Source of the DNA: Cyprinodon diabolis
Taxonomy: Eukaryota > Chordata > Actinopteri > Cyprinodontiformes > Cyprinodontidae
Direction of reading: 5' to 3'
NCBI GenBank assembly: GCA_030533445.1
Contig: CM060068.1
Span: 18,257,479 to 18,321,478, forward strand
DNA: 64,000 nt
The position numbers and the translations under genes are program-made. The notes under the pieces are model-generated. The model was not told where the DNA came from and did not search any database. It saw nothing but the letters and a program-made list of their open reading frames with translations. Below are positions 25,601-36,619 of this stretch, piece after piece (within the stretch, counting starts at the first letter, position 1; every line of letters starts with the position of its first letter).

Positions 25601-28600
25601 CTTTGGGCCTTCAATAACAAGCAATTCACAGAGGAGGATTGGACAAATATTGTCAGAGTTGGTTCAGCCTCAAAGGAAAGCAAAGCTGAAAAGATTGGAA
25701 AGTTTGGACTTGGATTCAATACAGTTTATCATGTGACAGATGTTCCCTCAATCCTGAGTGGAAGCAAACTTCTTATACTTGATCCAAATGTGACTCACCT
25801 GAGAAAGCACATCAAGCAGAAGATAAACCCTGGGATCAAACTGGACATCTCTCAAAAGAGAATTTTTGACTACTTTCCTGGTCTGTTTTTACCTTATGAA
25901 GGTATTTTTGACTGTAGCTTCACACAGAGATGTCCTCCAGAACCGTATGATGGCACTCTAATCAAACTTCCTTTCAGAACTGAAAAAGAGGCTCAGAAGT
26001 CATATATATGCACAAAGGCATATCACAAAGAAGATATCACTGGCTTTTATCATAACTTCACCAAAAATTCACATACTCTCCTACTTTTTCTCAAGAACAT
26101 CAATGCGCTGTCCCTGGGAAGTATCTCCAGTAAAGCAACAACACTAAAACAAGGTGAAGTTGAAACAATTGTTTCCATGTCAAAATCAGTAGAGAGCGTT
26201 CCAGTAGAAGATGAAACTATAATATCTAAGCAACGCCAAGCTGAGACTTCTCTGTTGAAACACGATTCCCAATGCAAAAATATAATCGACAGCAGCACAG
26301 TCAGTATTGTCCATATCTATAGCCAGCATTCTAACAAAACTGAACAACAGTCTTGGCTCATTTACAGCTGTTTTGGCACAGGTCAGTCTTTGAAAATGGT
26401 TCTTCAACCAAAGGAGAAAGCTGTGTTCTCATTGCCAATTGGAGGGATTGCTGTGCCTTTACAACAAGATACAGAAACTGGAAAATTCTTTCCTCCAAAA
26501 ACAGATCTTATTGGACAAGCATTTTGCTTCCTTCCTCTTCCAATTCAAACTGGGCTTCCTGTTAATATCAATGGTACATTTGCTGTGATGAGCAACAGAA
26601 AAGGTCTGTGGGAAAGTGGAGTGAAACATGAGTGGAACAAGGCTCTTCTAGAGGATCCTTTGGTGACAGCCTATGTTACAGCACTTTTGGCACTAAAGAA
26701 AATGTCAGAAAATGGGGAGCTAGAGGCTTATTGTTATCACACCTTTTGGCCTGAGAGAGAGAAAGTGAGTGATACTTTTAAGCCTTTGGTGGATGAATTA
26801 TACTCTAATATTGCTCAGTCTTCCACTGGTCCAAAACTTTTTTTTGATGGAGAAAACTGGTGCTCAATGGACAATGCATTCTTTTTACATGAGAGCATAG
26901 AAGAAAATGGCAAAATCAATCAACTTGCAGCTCAGGTGTGCAAAAAATATGTAAAGGCACCAAACTGTGTTGTTCCTCTTCCTCTTTGGTTAAGAAAGAG
27001 TTTCAAACAGGCTGGCTTGAAAACGATTTTACAGAACCGGACTTGGACCTGGGAGAAATTTTATCAAGAAGTGGTATTCAAAAACCTTGATGCCATGGAC
27101 CCTAAGACCAGAGACACTCTTGTGTTGCATGCAGTTGACCTCAACCTGAAAGAAATTGACAGTCTGCTTAAATCTTATCCTTGCATACCAACAAAAGATG
27201 GAAATCTTCAGTATATCAAGAAACTTGTCAACCCCTCCAGTAGAGTGGCTTGTCTCTTTGAGCCAGAGGAAGGACGCCTGTTGGGTGGAAGCAAACAGGA
27301 CTTCTGTTCCCCCAAAAGGATTCAACGCTTGCTGGAACTTGGAATGGCAGGTGATCATCTTCCACTGGAGGACATCACAGAAAAAGCATGCAAGATGACA
27401 GAAATGTGGAGTGTTGACAAAAAGAAAGCATATCATAATGTAACTTGCCTCCTGGAACTTCTGAAGGAACACTTGGAAGAAAAAGATTCCCCTCAGTGGG
27501 AAAAATTGAAAATGACTACATTTCTCCCAGCATTTTCCCCTGGTGACATAAAGATGAAAAAAGATACAGCACTTCAAAAACCCACAGCAGTGTTCAGTGA
27601 AAGGTCTTCCCTGCTTGTAAACATGATTCATCCTGTATTGGATCACATCAAACTGAAAATACACAGCTCTGATCCTGTGTTAGACCTTTTAAGTGTTCAA
27701 AGCAGCCCAAAGCCAGAGACTGTCCTTCAACAACTGAAAGAGGCTTGTAAGCATTCAGATTCAATTGACACATCCATGCTTCCCAAAATAACATATGAGT
27801 GCTATAAGTTTCTGGATCAATGGATCAGTGGAAGTGAGGACACCACTTTTATTTCAAAACAAGCTAATTCATTTCCCTTTATTCTAACTGGCAACAGATT
27901 TGTTAATATCAGCTGTGTCGCTGAAAATGAGCAGTTTGAATCTGAACCTTATCTCCATTTGCTTCCACGTGCCTTTGCTAGTTTTAGGAATCTGTGGGAC
28001 ACTGTTGGTGTCGGAAAAAAATTCACCACCCATCAGTTTCTCTCAGTGCTTGAAAAACTTCACTCCCAACACAAAAACAGTTCACTACCAGAAAAGGATC
28101 TATCAATTTGCCTCACAATTTTAACCAAAGGGATATTTGAGGCAAAACAAAAACCAACTGAAGACTGTTTGATACCAAATGAGCACAGAGTTTTACAGTC
28201 TGCCAAAGAGCTGTTTTACAATGACACCCCATGGATGCCAATTGCATCAGATATTACCTTGTGTCATGAAAATATCCCTCGTCCCATGGCTATCCATTTT
28301 GGAATTCAAACAACCAGGCATCATACTCTGGAAAGCAACACAGTTGACAACTTTTCGCCTTTCTCCTTTCATTTTGAACAGCAGGAACAACTAACAGTTC
28401 GAATCAAGAACATAATTTCTGCATATCCATCAAAGAAGGACATCCTCAAAGAGCTGCTCCAAAATGCTGACGATGCTGAGGCCACAGAAATCCATTTCAT
28501 TTGGGACAAACGGCAGCATGGAAAAGAAAAAACATTTGGGGAGAGATGGAATGATCTGCAGGGTCCGGCCCTCTGTGTGTTCAACAATAAAGTGTTTTCC

Positions 28601-31600
28601 GATGACGACTTGAAAGGCATTCAACAGCTGGGAGAAGGAGGAAAACAAAACGTACAAGGAAAGATAGGTAAATATGGAATTGGTTTCAACTCTGTTTACC
28701 TCCTGACTGACTGCCCCTCAATTCTCACTGGAGATGATAAACTTTGCATCTCTGATCCCAATCAGAAATATATTGAAAGTAAGACAGATAAACCTCCAGC
28801 TGGCATCGGATATAAACTTGTAAATGATTTCAAGAAGATGTATGATGATGTCTACCACTCCTTTCTTCCTGAAAAATTCCCACTTAAAGAAGGTACCATG
28901 TTCAGATTACCTCTGAGAACAAATACAGCAGCAGAAAGCTCAAAAATATCTCAGCATCAAGTCACTCAGGAGGATATGAAGGAACTATTTTCTGTAGTCT
29001 CTGAAGATCCAGAAGGACTAATGCTGTTCCTGAAAAACATCTGCAAGATTGTAATTCATGAAATTGATAACATTTCAAGAAACTTTAAGACTGTCTTAGT
29101 TGTTGAACGGACTCTGAAGCAGGAAAGCAAGATACAAAAGGATGCCTATGCAAAACAGCTACAGAATGCACTGCAGTCTAAAAAGCCCCGGACCTCCAAG
29201 GCCTTTTATGAAATTTCAATTTCCACATCAGATAAAAAACAAAGTGATTGGATTATTGCTGAACAGTTTGGGTCATTCAAACATGATGATAAACTAAAAC
29301 TAATTAACAAAATTCCACAGGGGGCAGTTGCTGCACGTCTACAGCCAAAGACGTCCTACTCAATCCTGTCCAGGAATAATGATTTCAAGGGTTCTGCCTT
29401 CTGTTCACTTCCATTGCCTGGGATAACTGGACTGCCAGTACATGTGAATGGAAACTTTGAGGTTGATTCATCCAGGAAAAACCTTTGGAAGGAAGATGGT
29501 CAAAGTCTGAAGTCACAGTGGAATGAGAGTATAAAACAACAAATCATTGCCCCTCTTTATGCTGATCTCTTGTGTTACATTAGAGATAAAATCCAAGTTA
29601 AGAAGGCCTCTCTTTTAAATCTAAGTGTTAATATCAGCGATTCATACTTGCATTTGTGGCCAACTAAGTCAACAAATGTTGGTCCAGAGTGGCATGAGAT
29701 GACAGAGGAAGTTTACCGTTCCATCAGAGAAAAGGGTCTCAAAGTAATTCCAGTGCTGAAGAGCTTAAAAAGAAAAGCTGGAAATCAGGAACTGAAAGAG
29801 TATACTCTTGAGTGGTGCAGCCTAACAGAAACAGATTCCCTTAAAGCACCCTACTTAACAGATCCTAAAGACGAAAAGATTAATACCATTTTGGAAACTC
29901 TTGGAATGAAACTTGTTCCAGCTTTTGCAACCATGTGCAACATTTGGGAAACCATTCAGTCAGCTGGAATTGAAGTGAAAGAACTAAGTCCTGCTAGCGT
30001 GCGTAAATTTTTGCAAGTAAAGCCCATTAATGATCCAAAGCAAAGAGATTCTGATTTACCCTTGCCTGTAGCTGCCACTCTGATCCGAGATAAAACAAGA
30101 TGCTCAGAGCTACTAGAGTATTGTTTGAAGGATGTGCAGTTAAAGAAAAATGAAAAGAACATCTCCATTTCGCTTGATGGTCTTCCACTTCTTCTGACAA
30201 AAGATGAAGTTTTGAGAAAGTTTAATTCTGAGTCTCCAAATCTGATTTCAAGACATGACAGTCTTTTCTTAGGTTATGATGACAAATTTGCAGATCATGA
30301 GATTAATGGAAAACACAGGGTTCTGGAAACTTTAAATCTGGTCAAAAAGCTCACTCTTCCAAACGCAGTAGAATACTTAAAGCCAATAGCCCAAAGGCTT
30401 GCTCAAACTTGTGAGTTCGATCCACATAGTGGACTGTATGTCCCAAATGAAATAATGCTGAAGTGGCTGGAACGACTTTGGTGGTTCATAACAAGTGAAA
30501 TTAGACTTGAGACATCCAGTGCTGATGACAAAGAAAGTCTGACATTAGGAGATGTTAGAGAACTCTTCAGTGACAGCTGCATACTACCTGTTGTGGATCC
30601 AAGACAAAAAAACAAGCACCTCCTGCAGACAATGAAAGCCATGTCAAGTATTATCAAATATGACTCAGAAAAAGACATATCACACATCCTCTGCAAACTT
30701 GGTTTTCTAAAATTAGATCTCGTCTTCTTTAGGAGTATGCATTCACAGTTTTCCCTAACTTTGCACGATTATCTCATGGATGTCCATGATAAAAGTTCAG
30801 TGCTGGACCAAGTCTGCAAAATCAACCACACACAATTTTTGTACTTGTCAGGTGAGGAGTTAAATGAGCTTCAGAATTTTTTGCAATCAGGACACTCTGC
30901 ATCTAAAAACCATCAAGAATATGAGAGGAAACTTAAATCTTTGCCAATATTTGAAACAACAGTTGGTGGAAGAGTAAGAATTGATGGACCAAAAGAGGTT
31001 TTTGTCCTCAACAGCCAACATTCAGGGACATTTCCAGGTTTGTTCTCCTTGTGCAACAGCAACAATACTTTCCTGAAAAATAACTTAGAGAATTTTTCTC
31101 TCTCAAAAATACTGAACATAAAAATCCTGGATGATCTAGAATATTTTGTAAAGTTCATTCTACAGATTGTACAAACGCTCACAGAGACTGAGCTTCTCGA
31201 CTGCTTAAAGCTGATATTGTTAATGCAATATGAGTTTTGCAAACACAAGGACAATATTATCTCTTCACTAAAGTACATAAAGCTGATTCGCAGTTCTCAA
31301 GGTCAGCTGGAGTGTGCTTCATACTACTATGATGACACTGTTACGCTTTATAAAAAAATGATTCCTGAAGAAAAATTTGTGCCAAAGATATTTTGGGAGT
31401 ACTTTACTGTTGCAAGTGGAAATCAACCAGAACGAGCAAAAAATCTGGTCAGAGAACTTGGAATGAAATGTGAAGTGATGAAAGATGAAATAATCAGCTT
31501 TGCATATCAGCTGGAAGCAGAAGCAAAAGAAAAAAGAAACCTTAAAAGTTTAAAAGAAAAGTCAAAACTACTTTTTAAAGAGGTCTTGGAAAAAGGGGGA

Positions 31601-34258
31601 AAGAAAAATGGTGAAATGTTGTTAAGGAGAATTGCTGATATCAGGTTTATCTTTCCAGTTCAGATTCAGAAGGATCTCTGCAATTACCATCAACCATTTG
31701 CTTCAGAGAATACCACGGTTCAAATCAGAGGATCGTTGATTGATGGAGATCTTAAACATCAGGATTTGATCTGGTCCTCAATGCCAATTATACATCTGCC
31801 AGGTTATATCAACCAAAACCTCTCACAAAATCTAGAAAAAGTAGGACTTCACACAAAGCCACCATCACAGTACGTCACCAAAAACATTGGCAACATCTGT
31901 CAATCACCATGTAAATCTGAGCAAATGATAAAAACCAGAGCAGACGTATTTCAACATGCGTATGCTTACCTGCAGGCCAATGACTTTGATGGTCAGTCAT
32001 TGTATGGGCTTCCTGTTGTCTTGGTTGAAAAAGACACTTTTCTTTTTAAAGCTGACTGTGTCTGTCTCTCGCTTTAAGATGATCTTGAGTTCAGGCCTTA
32101 CTTGTATGCAATCCCTTCTGAGGACGCCTTGTATGCAGAGTTCTTTAAGAAAGTTGGTGTGGAGAAGGAGGCAACTGCAAAGCACTACTGTAATGTGCTA
32201 GCAGCTGTTTATGCTGATTCCTCTGATAAACAGCAGCTAAATCCAAATCAATTGCCCACGGTGAAAAGAGCAGTTCATCACTTGTTTCTCTTAATTAAAA
32301 CTCAAGGAAACCAGATCTTCAATGGTTTAGATCAGACTTTGTATCTTCCTGCAGTTGATGGAAAGTTACAACCAACAAGTTCACTCTACTACAATGACAC
32401 AGTGTTTGAAATCAGAAGGTTGGAAGAAGGACTGGAAGATAAGTTTCTGTTGCTTGAGAAACTCAGTGAATGTCATCTGGGCAGTGATGTGTATGAGCAT
32501 CATCGACTTGTGAAAATGTTACCTCCGAAACTTCAGCCCAGATTGTTGGCTCAGATCATGGAGGAGAAAGTTGTGGAATCAGACCTGAAGCTTTGTGAGC
32601 TTGGACATGGATGCGAGTTCAATGAATGGTTTAATAAACATCTCTCCTCAGAACCATTCAAATATGGACTTATTTGTCTCCTCAGAGAACAGACAGATGG
32701 TAAGCTAACAGAAGACGAGGCAACAGAGATGTGCGAGAAGATATTTGGCAGCATTAAGATCATCTGTTGCAAATCTCTAAAAACCATGCTGTGGCTAGAT
32801 GAACAGCCGCTACACAAAACTGCCAGAGAAACTGATGTTTTTGTTAAACAAGAAGAACAAGGTCTTACTTTGTTCTTGAAACACAAGGATGACAGGGAAC
32901 CCAAAGTCATAAACAAAGTTAACATGATTTTGATAAAGGGAATAAATGCTCTTTTAGACCACAGAATTGAAACAGTTCACCTTACAGTGCTCGGGCAACT
33001 TCTCATGTGTGATGATCTGGAAGATGTGAAGCAAACTCTGGCTGAAAATAATATCAAGGATAGCATCAACAATAATAGGGAAACTCTCAGTCCGCCAAAC
33101 CCTGGGACAGATATTCCAGATGAATGGCATGATTCATTAGACATGAGCTTCCTGAACAACTTTGAAGAGGGCGAATACGTTGGTTACAACACCAATGACA
33201 AGTACATTTATGCAGTTATCATTAAAGAGCTTCCTGGACACTCTGGGAGATGTTCCTGGAAATACAAAATAGATATAGGAAAGGATAACCCAGTAGAAGT
33301 TGGTCACCTTGACCTTTTCCAGTTTAAACGAGAAAAGAAGGTGAAAAACGAAGGGATGAAATTCACTTTCTCTATGGAGCTGGTTGTGAGAAATGAGTCA
33401 CCTTCATCCCAACCCTCACTGAGTTTGTTACCAGATTCTCGTTCGTTACCAGATTCTCGTTCGTTACCAGATTCTCATTCGTTACCAAATTCTCGTTCAT
33501 TACCTGATTCTGTTGATGAAGCTAAGAGAGAAATTGACAGATGTTTGGCTGAGATTTGGAACCTTCCTGAGGAGGAGAGGAAGAAAGGCATCAAGAGACT
33601 TTATCTCAAATGGCATCCAGACAAAAATCCTGACCGTCAGCACATTGCAACAGAAGCTTTTAAATATTTGCAGAATCGAATTGATGAGCTAAGCAATCCT
33701 CCCGGTTCAGGCAGAACTTCAGGTTTCAGAAACTTCTACCGGCAATGGAACCAAGAGGCTCAACATCACAGAAGTGGTCGAGAAAGATTCTATAGATCTA
33801 GGGGCTCCCGTTCCTACAACTTCTGGTCCCATAACACAAATATTCCAAAACCAAACAGAGAAGAGGCCAAACGCTGGTACAAACAGGCTCGCTGTGACCT
33901 TAACGCAGCTCAGAAAGACACAAGTGGAGGCAGCACAGAGTGGTGTCTGTTCAAAGTCCATCAAGCAGTGGAAAAAGCTCTTAGTGCAGCAGAATATAAA
34001 CATCATGGTAAACACACCACCAACTGTTCAATTTCAGTCATTGCAGAAAAAGTTTCCTGCTACCACCCTCAACTCAGAGACCTGCCTCAGATTGTGGAGG
34101 ATCTGAAGTCACTGGGAGTGGATGCCAAAAAGACTCAATATCCTAACTTTCATCCATATCCCCACATTCCTAATGAAAGGTTTCGTTCAGAAACTGGAAT
34201 ACTAGCAGTAGACAAAGCGTCTGAGCTCCTCAACATGGTAGGAGCATATGTAAATTAG
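12632..34258 (+). CDS. Sacsin-like giant chaperone/HEPN protein, two in-frame stops
   Basis: Seven exons join with matching phases: 12632-12660, 14305-14392, 16766-16877, 17782-17928, 18032-19448, 23088-23176, 23292-34258. They sum to 12,849 nt (4,283 codons), close to human sacsin length. Three HSP90-type ATPase (SIRPT) regions start near residues 30, 1355 and 2345; their motifs are [52 protein letters not shown] and [28 protein letters not shown]-domain with WHPDKNP (about residue 4069) and a C-terminal HEPN domain (from [12 protein letters not shown]) complete the sacsin layout. Sacsin is a cytosolic HSP70-linked co-chaperone. The N-terminus goes almost straight into the first ATPase region and lacks the ubiquitin-like domain of vertebrate sacsin, so this may be a sacsin-like paralogue. 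TGA at 18214 (codon 187) and TAA at 32075 (codon 3556) interrupt the otherwise open frame. As sequenced it cannot give a full-length product without readthrough, so it may be a young pseudogene or null allele. Confidence 0.8.
13253..13664. mobile_element. Possible non-autonomous DNA element (TGTCA ends)
   Basis: TGTCAGCTTGGG near 13256 and AACCCTGACA ending near 13662 are short inverted ends of an interval containing GGACCCAAATGCAGAGATGG and other repeat-like text. Similar TGTCA-ended sequences occur at about 39764-40330 and 57080-57527. The relation is weak and the ends are approximate. Confidence 0.35.
14393..15370. other. Sacsin-like intron 2, first part
   Basis: AT-rich intron sequence between the exon ending at 14392 and the LINE fragment at 15370. 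No further feature is recognised. Confidence 0.4.
15370..15760 (-). mobile_element. LINE fragment, C-terminal end of ORF2
   Basis: Minus-strand frames read [12 protein letters not shown], then [10 protein letters not shown] and [21 protein letters not shown] in overlapping phases. This matches the conserved C-terminal tail of fish LINE ORF2 (HPGxxLF, RTxxxxNSxxPxA). At least one frameshift separates the parts. It lies in intron 2 of the sacsin-like gene. Confidence 0.55.
15958..16170 (-). repeat. SINE-like interspersed repeat
   Basis: CTCTGCATTTAACCCATCCC, GGTCTTGCTCAGGGAGCCAG and CCCTAACCACTAGGCCGCCA are typical of a fish SINE-like family with a tRNA-like end. Its relative at 2310-2532 is on the other strand. 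Confidence 0.5.
17545..17707 (+). repeat. Diverged partial copy of the TTAAAGCTACAGTGTG MITE
   Basis: GGAGAAGCGGTGGGGGGAGG, CAGTCTGACCATTAGATGTC and the terminus ATTACACAATGTAGCTTTAA match the right half of the MITE at 20015-20530. The left half is missing or too diverged to see. Confidence 0.6.
18032..19448 (+). CDS. Sacsin-like exon 5 (rest of first SIRPT region)
   Basis: Exon bounded by TCAACAG| and AAG|GTAAGC. It continues from the ATPase motif ([12 protein letters not shown]) through [12 protein letters not shown] and [19 protein letters not shown], which match the sacsin order. All conserved segments lie in one frame except for the TGA at 18214-18216. That codon falls between GKQEW and [10 protein letters not shown], with conserved sequence continuing in the same frame after it. 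The first in-frame ATG after the stop is at 18316. Confidence 0.8.
18214..18216 (+). other. In-frame TGA nonsense codon 1
   Basis: Codons TGG TGA AAG in the frame fixed by splice phase and by homology on both sides. This would end translation after about 186 residues, within the first ATPase-type region. Confidence 0.85.
20015..20530 (+). mobile_element. MITE, copy 1 (TTAAAGCTACAGTGTGTAA ends)
   Basis: Begins TTAAAGCTACAGTGTGTAA and ends TTACACACTTTAGCTTTAA, about 19-bp terminal inverted repeats. It is 516 bp. Near-identical copies lie at 37054-37559 (same strand) and 40876-41400 (opposite strand). It lies in the intron between the exons ending 19448 and starting 23088. The superfamily was not determined. 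Confidence 0.8.
21011..21708. mobile_element. hAT-like MITE with 8-bp duplication
   Basis: Flanked by identical 8-bp ATAATTAT (21003-21010 and 21709-21716). The ends share about 50 bp of imperfect inverted repeat: GTAGGTACCAGATCTGCTTG on the left against the complement of CAAGCAGATCTGATACCTAC on the right. It is about 698 bp with no transposase-like frame. hAT is inferred from duplication length only, and the AT-rich target weakens this. Confidence 0.6.
22024..22545 (+). mobile_element. LINE 3' fragment between TA microsatellites
   Basis: The frame reads [20 protein letters not shown], then [20 protein letters not shown], and after one in-frame TAG (22246) [20 protein letters not shown] through [20 protein letters not shown] to [10 protein letters not shown]. 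This is the C-terminal end of a widespread fish non-LTR retrotransposon polyprotein. (TA)n tracts flank it on both sides. It is 5'-truncated and broken. Confidence 0.7.
22583..22656. repeat. (TA)n microsatellite
   Basis: About 70 bp of uninterrupted AT dinucleotides directly after the LINE 3' end. A shorter tract is at about 21978-22000. Confidence 0.95.
23292..34258 (+). CDS. Sacsin-like giant last exon (SIRPT 2-3, J-domain, HEPN)
   Basis: An 11-kb single exon beginning after TTTAAG| with GIFKVINV, like the giant last exon of vertebrate SACS. It holds two complete SIRPT regions (ATPase motifs near 25470 and 28443), a further SIRPT-like stretch, the J-domain at about 33520-33690 and the HEPN domain at about 33855-34250, with the terminal TAG at 34256. 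The J-domain keeps HPD (33616-33624), needed to stimulate HSP70. Over 3,655 codons there is one in-frame stop (TAA at 32075) and no frameshift. An 18-bp tandem repeat precedes the J-domain. Confidence 0.88.
32075..32077 (+). other. In-frame TAA nonsense codon 2
   Basis: Codons CTT TAA GAT. The frame reads [10 protein letters not shown] before it and [15 protein letters not shown] after it, both resembling one continuous sacsin segment. The upstream reading frame 23292-32077 and the downstream frame from 32078 are in the same phase. A single substitution to nonsense explains this better than an indel. Confidence 0.85.
33421..33512 (+). repeat. 18-bp coding tandem repeat (LPDSRS)
   Basis: About five copies of an 18-bp unit (GTTACCAGATTCTCGTTC) encode [30 protein letters not shown] just before the J-domain. 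The unit is a multiple of three, so copy-number change keeps the frame. It forms a Ser/Pro-rich linker between the SIRPT-type region and the J-domain. Confidence 0.9.
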
Positions 34259-36610
34259 CTTGTGTAGTTACAATGATGATATTTTCTGTTCTGAATTTGG
34301 TTTTAACAATTGATCTCTGCTCAGTTTTAATGTGGTCTCTTTTGGTAAACAAATAGTAGAGAAAGAGAAAAAAGGCACATTATGAAAATACATTTTTAAA
34401 ACGCAAAATGTTTTCACATTTTCCAGAAATAACATTCAAAGAATTCTGTTTTATGTAGTCTTTCAGTGAAGATACAAATATTTGACTCAACTGTTATTAA
34501 ACTATAGTTTTTCTTTTGGGGGGTATTGTAATGTCATTTCATTTTCATAATTAATGCATTTATATTGATTAAAATTTCAGTTACAACATGTGTCAAGAAA
34601 TTATGTTCTTTTTAAATGAAATTTGAGAAGTTCTTTTTCTGTGTTTTAAAAAGGAAGTTTTAAACGCATAATGTATGCATAACTTTTTCAGAAATAACAT
34701 TCGAAGAATTTTGTTTTATGTAGTTTTGTTGTGAAGATGCAAATAATGACTCATAAGTTATGAAACTATTGTGTTGTTTCTTTCTTTTTGGGGGATATTT
34801 TAATGCTATGTTATTGTCATATAGTCTTATTGCATTTATTTTTATTTAAATTCAAAGTATGTTGTTTTTTTATGCAGTTGGGTTACATTCCAGATGGTTT
34901 TCTAAAATTTGTTTTTTCTTTTTTACTTTTTGAAAAAAATATTAATTAAGATTACAGATCATTTTTAAAGTAATTGGCTTTTAATACTTATTCTTTTTTA
35001 CTGTACTTTATACAATATTTAACTAATGCAAAATGTAGTTCACTTTAGTTTTAAGATAACCTTAAAATATCACACTGATTAATACTAAGCCCTTTAACCA
35101 TTGTACACATTTTAGAATGTTTTTTTTTATCTTTCAACATAGAAAGCCTTTAAACAATGGCCAGTATACATTGTCAATGTTTTTAAAATGTGATTTACTA
35201 CTGCAATTTAACAGGAATATATCTGCCTCATAAAAGTATTTAGGTTACCCTTAATTGAGCTGTAATTTGTATTTTGATTTATTCTGTTTTTGAATTAAAT
35301 ATTGTCACTTTTATCCAAGTCACATTCACTTGTGGTTTTCTTTTACTTTCTGGTTTAGGAAAATTCTTTATATTAAACTCGTTTAGGCATCAAGACTTTT
35401 TGTAGAGATCATAATGAGTTTCACAACAAAAAAAGAAAAACAAATGGGAAGAAAGGATATAAGTGACTATGAACGTTATGGTTGTTGGTGGCAGATCCGA
35501 TGGGCTAAAAATGTGGACATATAGAATTTTGTGGATGTTTATATATGAAAAATATATCCATCAGCTGTATGGATAAAGGGCCTTTTTTATTTAAAAGGTC
35601 AGAGAACAATTGATAGAATTGTTTGAAGTTAAGAGAACATTTGTTAGAACCAAGATAAATGGAAAGCAGATGAGCTGCAGCAGCAGATGAACAAACCTTC
35701 TGACACTACTGTCTAATAAGAACCGAAAACTGAAGCTTCAAATCATACATGCTTATAAAGACTAAACAACTGCCTAAAAGAAAAAGAAAACATGCAACTG
35801 ACTCTTAATTTCAATTATTACATTTAGATGATAGGGTCAGACTTTGGTGTGAGTAATTTTAGATGTCTTACAAAATGGAAACAAGTATAAACTCTTACAA
35901 AATTATCTTCAAAAAAATATCCAAATTTTGGATAAATATACAGAAGGGCTTTATTGCAAAAGCCCATTTAACAGTTTTAAAACAACTGAAATTATTAACC
36001 ATTGCACGTATAACAATTACTAATCAGTTTGCATAGATAATTATTGGACTGTATGAAGGTCCATTTACACCATACTCCAGATCTAATGCTTGCATGATAC
36101 ATCAGCATAATTTAGTTTCCTATTATGATTATTTCCAAAATCCATACACTTAATTATTATTACACATCACATGAACTCATTTTAACATCTAAGGTCGGCA
36201 TCAGAAAATCCGTTTTTATTGTCTAAACTTCCATTCATAAATCTACTGTAATGTTTCTTCTGACTTGAGGTAGTGTTAAACCTTTTCCTAGCACACTAAT
36301 GACTTGAATCTAATATGCAAAGATTTAAATCATTGTGGGATGGGCAAAAAGGCTATTTTACCTCAGAGGCATTAAACTCTTTAATAAAGATACTTTAAAA
36401 TATACGTAGAACAACACAAAGCCTAGAATTTATATGAATTTTGATGAAAAAAAGATTTTTTTTCCCCCATAAGGAATACTATCCCAGGCTCCTACCAGGA
36501 ACAAACTTCCTGGTTGAGCAAAGGTGATTGGCGGTTCAAATTTGCCAAAAAATAAGGAAAAATCTGAGCCTAACTGCATATTAATTTGATTCAATATTTA
36601 ATTCAGTTTA
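34259..36610 (+). other. Sacsin-like 3' UTR and AT-rich flank
   Basis: AT-rich non-coding sequence. Two diverged direct copies of about 180 bp lie at about 34380-34560 and 34640-34820, sharing AGAAATAACATTC, AAGAATT, TTTTATGTAGT and GTGAAGAT. A possible polyadenylation signal ATTAAA is at 35294-35299. No further coding potential is seen. Confidence 0.5.
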
Positions 36611-36619
36611 TTCATACAG

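Noticed and set aside
27029..27664. 211-codon minus-strand frame inside the giant sacsin-like exon
   Set aside because: Antisense shadow of a strongly conserved plus-strand frame; no motif.
31991..32079. A small intron (GTCAGT to TTTAAG) removing the TAA at 32075
   Set aside because: The segment reads as conserved sacsin sequence (LPVVLVEKD) and the donor is weak. Kept only as something to test.
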